Below, piece by piece: positions 6,618-9,693 of a stretch of DNA of 9,693 nt. Positions within the stretch are counted from its first letter, which is position 1. Every line of letters begins with the position of its first letter. Under the pieces are notes generated by a model. The model did no database searches. It saw only the letters and a list, made by a program, of their open reading frames with translations, and had not been told where the DNA came from. The stretch is from Thermoplasmata archaeon (GTDB lineage: Archaea; Thermoplasmatota; Thermoplasmata; Thermoplasmatales; Thermoplasmataceae), in NCBI GenBank assembly GCA_021845325.1, contig JAKBRR010000034.1, positions 1-9,693 on the forward strand, written 5' to 3'. The position numbers were made by a program, and so were the translations under genes.

Positions 6618-7110
6618 GTTTCAAAAACCTTCACCAAAACCCTTTCTAAGGACTCCTTGATCAATGTACATGAGCATTTACCACACAGGGATGTCAGAAC
6701 TTTACAGGGAAATAGGGGCACGGCGATCCTCTAACAGGAATATAATATCGCATTGACTTTGAAAGGATCAGTCCAATCCAGACAGATCTCTACGGGAATT
6801 ATACAGAGAAGTGTGGAAGACCCAATTATGATCCGGTACTCCTTGTGAATATATTGCTCCTGCAGCAATGGTGCAACATCTAGGATCCACAGATAGATAG
6901 GAAAATTAGAGATAGAATCCATTCATGAACTTCCTTGCATATACTGAGAAATTACCTGATAGGAATACAGTATGATATTTCCATGAAAGATTATCAAAAC
7001 AGGGAAGGATCGGCCAGTATTCAATGAAATAAAAGAGCAGATCATGGCCAGGAGAATCCTCATCAAAAATGGCACAATGCAGGGTTCTTCGTCCAGACGA
7101 ACTGGTAAGG
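6618..7110 (+). pseudogene. Decayed IS5-family transposase (copy D, the least truncated)
   Basis: The left end begins GAGTTTCAAAAACC near 6616. ATG 6664 gives MYMSIYHTGMSELYREIGA and a stop at 6754. A -1 shift continues as IDFERISPIQTDLY, GRPNYDP, LLVNILLLQQW and DPQIDRKIRDRI (6752-6925). These are recognisable IS5-type DDE transposase blocks, interrupted by TAG at 6881 and TGA at 6926. A further shift at 6925 gives MNFLAYTEKLPDRNTV, a TGA at 6973 where the family has Trp, then FHERLSK. Near 7065 IKNGTMQGSSS stands where the family has the first catalytic Asp, which is not seen. Beyond about 7110 I find no match. At least three stops and two or more frameshifts mean it cannot make a functional protein. 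The family call is from motif recognition, not a search. Confidence 0.7.
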
Positions 7111-7668
7111 AATGCCATGAAATTTCAGGAACTCCCAAATTTCTGCCCATAAAATATGAATGATCTGAAAAATTCTGGCACATCCACCAGGAATGAACTT
7201 AAGAACAACCCGGAAAGGCTGGGAAACATAATCATTGGCTCAACCCTCCCCTTACCACCATTAACGGGAAAAATTAAACGAAAGTAGAATGAGACCCTGA
7301 GTAGTAGGTAATATAGAGAAGAATTTTTGCAAATTGCTGAAGTATAACGATTATCAAGATTCCGTCGGAAGATCAATACATTAAACAGGTCCCTAGAACA
7401 CATGAGCAAGGAAATGCTGCTAACAATCAAGATAGTTGATTCTTCGCAATTAGATTAAAATGCAATGAAAAAAGTATCTAAAAGTGACAGCGACGAATGA
7501 TAAATGATCTCTTAGATCGTTAAGAGGATTGTATAAATGTGTACACAAGATGTGGAAATTGTTCCAAGAACGGTATCTTTTATGATTACACCTGTTTCGG
7601 ATTCTATTCGTACGCCAAATATTTTGAGACTAGGTTTGAATTACAATGCAGATTAATTTGCGATCTGT
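7111..7668. other. About 560 bp without a recognisable gene
   Basis: Between the readable transposase remnant and the end of the beta-glycosidase gene I see only short reading frames. A plus-strand frame with few stops (about 7072-7455, for example CRVLRPDELVRNAMKF and later RRKINTLNRSLEHMSKEML) may be the eroded remainder of the IS or of another gene; I could not identify it. The stretch also has a 6-bp hairpin (CTCTTA/TAAGAG, 7509-7526) and the 10-bp palindrome TGTGTACACA (7538-7547) directly after TATAAA. A plus-strand frame of 39 codons at 7537-7656 has no ribosome-binding site and no recognisable features. Confidence 0.4.
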
Positions 7669-9114
7669 TTAGTTTCTTAGTGCGTATGTTGGGGGAATAG
7701 AGTTTAGATGTAGGAATTTCTCTGAAATTGCACCCATCTTGGCAATTTCGCCGTATAGCAGGGCACTTGGCCTCCATTGGAGTTTCTTATCATTGTCAAA
7801 CCCAATTAACCCAAATTTTTGTTTAAACCCTGAAGACCACTCATAGTTGTCTATCAAAGACCAATGTAGATACCCCCTAACATCTGCTCCTTGTTTTATT
7901 GAGTTGTGAACGCTGACAAGATGCGAAACAAGATAGTACGGTCTTTGATAATCAGCTCTATCGGCTATTCCGTTCTCCGTTATATATATGGGAAGGCGAT
8001 ATCTGTTCCAGTATCTCATAATTACATCCTCCAAACCCTCAGGATAAAATTCCCATCCAAAATCGCTATTTGGCCTGGAATCTGATGATATTGCATTCTT
8101 CTCTCCTGCCTGACCAAATCCGGGTACTCTTCTAAACCCATTTCCTTCTTCTCTTACAACTGTTCTGGAATAATAATTAATACCGATCCAATCAAGTTTT
8201 CTCCTAGATATGCCCAGTTCTACATCACCATTTATGATGATATCAAAGAATGACCACTTTTCTTCAAAATTTGCCTTCTCTACTGCGTTTATATCATGTT
8301 CAGGGTCGTATGGCGTGAAAGATGTGTTTGAATAGATTAATCCTATTGGTTTATCCGTTACGATTTTCATCAAATCATAAGCTAAAGAGTGCGCTTTCAG
8401 TATATTTTTCCTTGCTTGTGTCGCGTTTCTTATGCTGAGGATTGCTGGCGGAAAACCTGATTTCAAATTCTGGAAGCCGTTTTTATATATAATATTCGGT
8501 TCGTTCATTGTTGAAAATCCAACTGCCAAGTCATTCATTTTATGAGCTATGTATGCTGCAAAAATAGCAAACTGGTCAACGATATTTGAGGAAAGCCATC
8601 CCAACTTATCTGTTGCCTCCCCTCCCCTGATCTTTATTGGGTCATGAATCCACGCAGGCAATGACCAGTGATATAAATTTATAATGATCTTGATACCTTT
8701 TTCTCTTAGATCGTTAAATATTGTTATGTAATGATTGAGCGCCCTTTTGTTTACATGACGGTCAAGCTCATCGATTAACATCTTGATTTCACCAGCTTTA
8801 AATGCATTTAATGATTTTTCCGTAATTTCCAGTGGCCCCATAGGGAAAAGCCTTGACCATTCAACACCAATGCGCGCGATCTTAAGATGTAATCCCCTGG
8901 CAGCTTCATGAACAACTTTGAAATTATCCCAATAACCTGGACCATTGTCTGGAAAATCACCGCTCACAAGGCCAGTTTCGATGTTATCACTGTCGTGTAC
9001 CCATAAGTACCAATCACTACCTCGATCTTCAGAGCCTGCAAAGCCCATTTCTGACTGAAAACCAGATTGAGACCATCCAAATACAAAACTTTCAGGGAAT
9101 AGATAATCCGCCAT
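7669..9114 (-). CDS. bgaS: Beta-glycosidase, glycoside hydrolase family 1 (LacS type)
   Basis: Retaining beta-glycosidase acting on beta-galactosides, beta-glucosides or cello-oligosaccharides in the cytoplasm; there is no signal peptide. At 481 residues it is close to Sulfolobus LacS (489) and shares its opening FGWSQSGFQSEMG, with the subsite Gln20. It has a complete (beta/alpha)8 barrel with INLYHW (His149), acid/base Glu205 in STMNEPN, nucleophile Glu380 in YITENG, and the galacto/gluco-recognition segment HWSLIDNYEW with Glu425 and Trp426. In LacS the two catalytic residues are Glu206 and Glu387. All key residues are present and the reading frame is uninterrupted. Start ATG 9114 is the first Met before the conserved FPESFVFGWSQ and follows a TATA element by about 50 nt. 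It is transcribed separately from the transporter operon but in the same orientation, and probably processes what the transporter brings in. Confidence 0.96.
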   Translation of the reverse strand: MADYLFPESFVFGWSQSGFQSEMGFAGSEDRGSDWYLWVHDSDNIETGLVSGDFPDNGPGYWDNFKVVHEAARGLHLKIARIGVEWSRLFPMGPLEITEKSLNAFKAGEIKMLIDELDRHVNKRALNHYITIFNDLREKGIKIIINLYHWSLPAWIHDPIKIRGGEATDKLGWLSSNIVDQFAIFAAYIAHKMNDLAVGFSTMNEPNIIYKNGFQNLKSGFPPAILSIRNATQARKNILKAHSLAYDLMKIVTDKPIGLIYSNTSFTPYDPEHDINAVEKANFEEKWSFFDIIINGDVELGISRRKLDWIGINYYSRTVVREEGNGFRRVPGFGQAGEKNAISSDSRPNSDFGWEFYPEGLEDVIMRYWNRYRLPIYITENGIADRADYQRPYYLVSHLVSVHNSIKQGADVRGYLHWSLIDNYEWSSGFKQKFGLIGFDNDKKLQWRPSALLYGEIAKMGAISEKFLHLNSIPPTYALRN

Positions 9115-9159
9115 AATCTTACATTCGATTATGAAAATAAAAGTTACTGAGGATTTGCA

Positions 9160-9170
9160 GTTATATACAT
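9160..9170 (-). promoter_or_regulatory. TATA box of the beta-glycosidase gene
   Basis: On the minus strand the sequence reads GATGTATATAAC. A start about 25 nt downstream falls near 9139, so the leader would be about 25 nt. No clear GGTGA/GGAG site precedes ATG 9114. Confidence 0.5.
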
Positions 9171-9271
9171 CACGATAGTACCTAATGTATTATTACATGA
9201 ACAAACTTCAGTGAGATTTCAGGGAATTCTTTAATAATCATAACCTATGCTAACTATCTTAAGTAGGCCGC

Positions 9272-9587
9272 CTAGCATGAATGATTCAAATAGCATTCGT
9301 GTGATCTATAAACTAGGAAGTCTTCATACCTGTAACATGTAAAGTGTGGAGAAACACACCATGGCTTCAGGACAACTGAATTAATTGAACCTCTGAGGTT
9401 TGCAACAAATTGATACTTGTTGACCATGTTCCACGGATTGGGAGGATACCGCACTGTTCCCTGATACACATACCCTGAAAGGCTGTTCACCATAGGATGA
9501 TAAGAGGCACTGCAACTCCATCAGCAAAATGTGATCAAATGCACTGGAAGTTGACGGTTGTCTGCAGTGACATACTTCCTGGTTCAC
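9272..9587 (-). pseudogene. Possible decayed coding fragment, unidentified
   Basis: Two overlapping minus-strand frames carry protein-like text. One (9493 down to 9272) reads NSLSGYVYQGTVRYPPNPW, then NMVNKYQFVANLRGSI and a stretch ending in a stop at 9274-9272. Just upstream, a different frame gives FADGVAVPLII, which would join the first after a one-base shift near 9494 and is itself preceded by a stop. The low-stop, proline- and tryptophan-containing composition suggests a remnant of a real gene, but I do not recognise the family. It could equally be chance. The flanking stretches 9171-9271 and 9588-9598 hold nothing I can name. Confidence 0.25.
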
Positions 9588-9598
9588 TAAACTACAGG

Positions 9599-9610
9599 TA
9601 TTTTAATATT
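9599..9610 (+). promoter_or_regulatory. TATA-like element for the right-edge gene
   Basis: TATTTTAATATT centred near 9605 would place a transcript start at about 9630, only some six bases before ATG 9636. That fits a leaderless mRNA, common in archaea, and there is no ribosome-binding site ahead of the ATG. Confidence 0.4.
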
Positions 9611-9635
9611 GCTTGAACCATTTGTTTGTTCAACA

Positions 9636-9693
9636 ATGGAAATACGCCAGTTAAAGGAAAGTGATGTTGAATCGGTCATTGAAGTGGCCAGGT
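9636..9693 (+). CDS. Probable GNAT-family N-acetyltransferase (first 19 codons only; runs off right edge)
   Basis: The visible peptide MEIRQLKESDVESVIEVAR has the standard opening of a GNAT acetyltransferase: a first beta strand (EIRQL) followed by a helix beginning ESDVESVIEVA. Proteins of this family transfer acetyl from acetyl-CoA to an amine, often a ribosomal protein N-terminus or a small molecule. Only 58 bases are in the window, so neither the acetyl-CoA site nor the length can be checked. It is transcribed away from the beta-glycosidase and need not belong to the sugar locus. Confidence 0.5.
   Translation, partial: MEIRQLKESDVESVIEVAR

Noticed and set aside
6731..7430. Several overlapping minus-strand reading frames of 63-101 codons
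   Set aside because: They lie opposite the readable IS5 transposase remnant on the plus strand or its eroded tail, and none has protein-like motifs or a good start.
7507..7529. Small hairpin as a terminator between the beta-glycosidase and the IS remnant
   Set aside because: The stem is only 6 bp plus a wobble, it lacks a following T-tract on either strand, and it is about 140 nt beyond the gene end.
7537..7656. A 39-codon plus-strand frame after TATAAA and a 10-bp palindrome
   Set aside because: It has no ribosome-binding site, no recognisable domain, and the TATA-like sequence overlaps the ATG, which leaves no room for a transcript start ahead of it.
9334..9345. GTAACATGTAAAG as an archaeal arabinose-box-like promoter element
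   Set aside because: It does not keep the full AACATGTT core as I remember it, and it is not placed just upstream of any promoter in the window.
1..9693. CRISPR array, tRNA, rRNA or a defence system
   Set aside because: I saw no regularly spaced direct repeats, no cloverleaf-type sequence and no nuclease, toxin or helicase gene on either strand.

Overview
The window looks like an accessory sugar-use locus from a thermoacidophilic archaeon, most likely of the order Thermoplasmatales; Sulfolobales are less likely. The evidence is: archaeal-type promoters (AT-rich TATA boxes about 25 nt before the inferred transcript start), short or nearly absent leaders, GGTGA/GGAG ribosome-binding sites, a surface binding protein with a secretion signal, many N-glycosylation sequons and a C-terminal membrane anchor, and a beta-glycosidase of the Sulfolobus LacS type. 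The species cannot be named from the sequence.

Layout from left to right. (1) 1-920 (-): the N-terminal two thirds of an aldehyde dehydrogenase that resembles archaeal 2,5-dioxopentanoate (alpha-ketoglutarate semialdehyde) dehydrogenase; it runs off the left edge. (2) about 983-1440: insertion-sequence wreckage, with two diverged IS left ends facing each other and a transposase-like C-terminal stub. (3) 1481-5310 (-): a three-gene operon read right to left: binding protein, DppB-type permease, DppC-type permease. Both junctions are 4 nt gaps in which the ribosome-binding site of the next gene lies at the end of the previous one. No ATPase gene is present. (4) 5311-5702: a divergent promoter region holding another IS left-end remnant and several inverted repeats. 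(5) 5703-6590 (+): a fumarylacetoacetate-hydrolase (FAH) family enzyme with intact metal ligands. (6) 6618-about 7110 (+): a decayed IS5-like transposase, then about 550 bp without a recognisable gene. (7) 7669-9114 (-): a complete GH1 beta-glycosidase with both catalytic glutamates. (8) 9115-9635: mostly gene-free, with a possible decayed coding fragment on the minus strand. (9) 9636-9693 (+): the start of a probable GNAT acetyltransferase.

How the genes could work together (inference): the oligopeptide-type ABC transporter imports a beta-linked oligosaccharide or glycoside, as known for archaeal cellobiose transporters of this family. The cytoplasmic GH1 enzyme releases monosaccharides. The FAH-family enzyme and the aldehyde dehydrogenase could carry a sugar acid to a central metabolite, as 2-keto-3-deoxy acid dehydratase and dioxopentanoate dehydrogenase do in oxidative pentose degradation. 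The FAH protein, however, is not an obvious orthologue of the Sulfolobus dehydratase, so its exact step is open.

I see no tRNA, rRNA or CRISPR array. The most unusual feature is the set of at least four diverged copies of the same IS5-type left end. They sit in gaps between the catabolic genes, including the place downstream of the permeases where ATPase genes would be expected.
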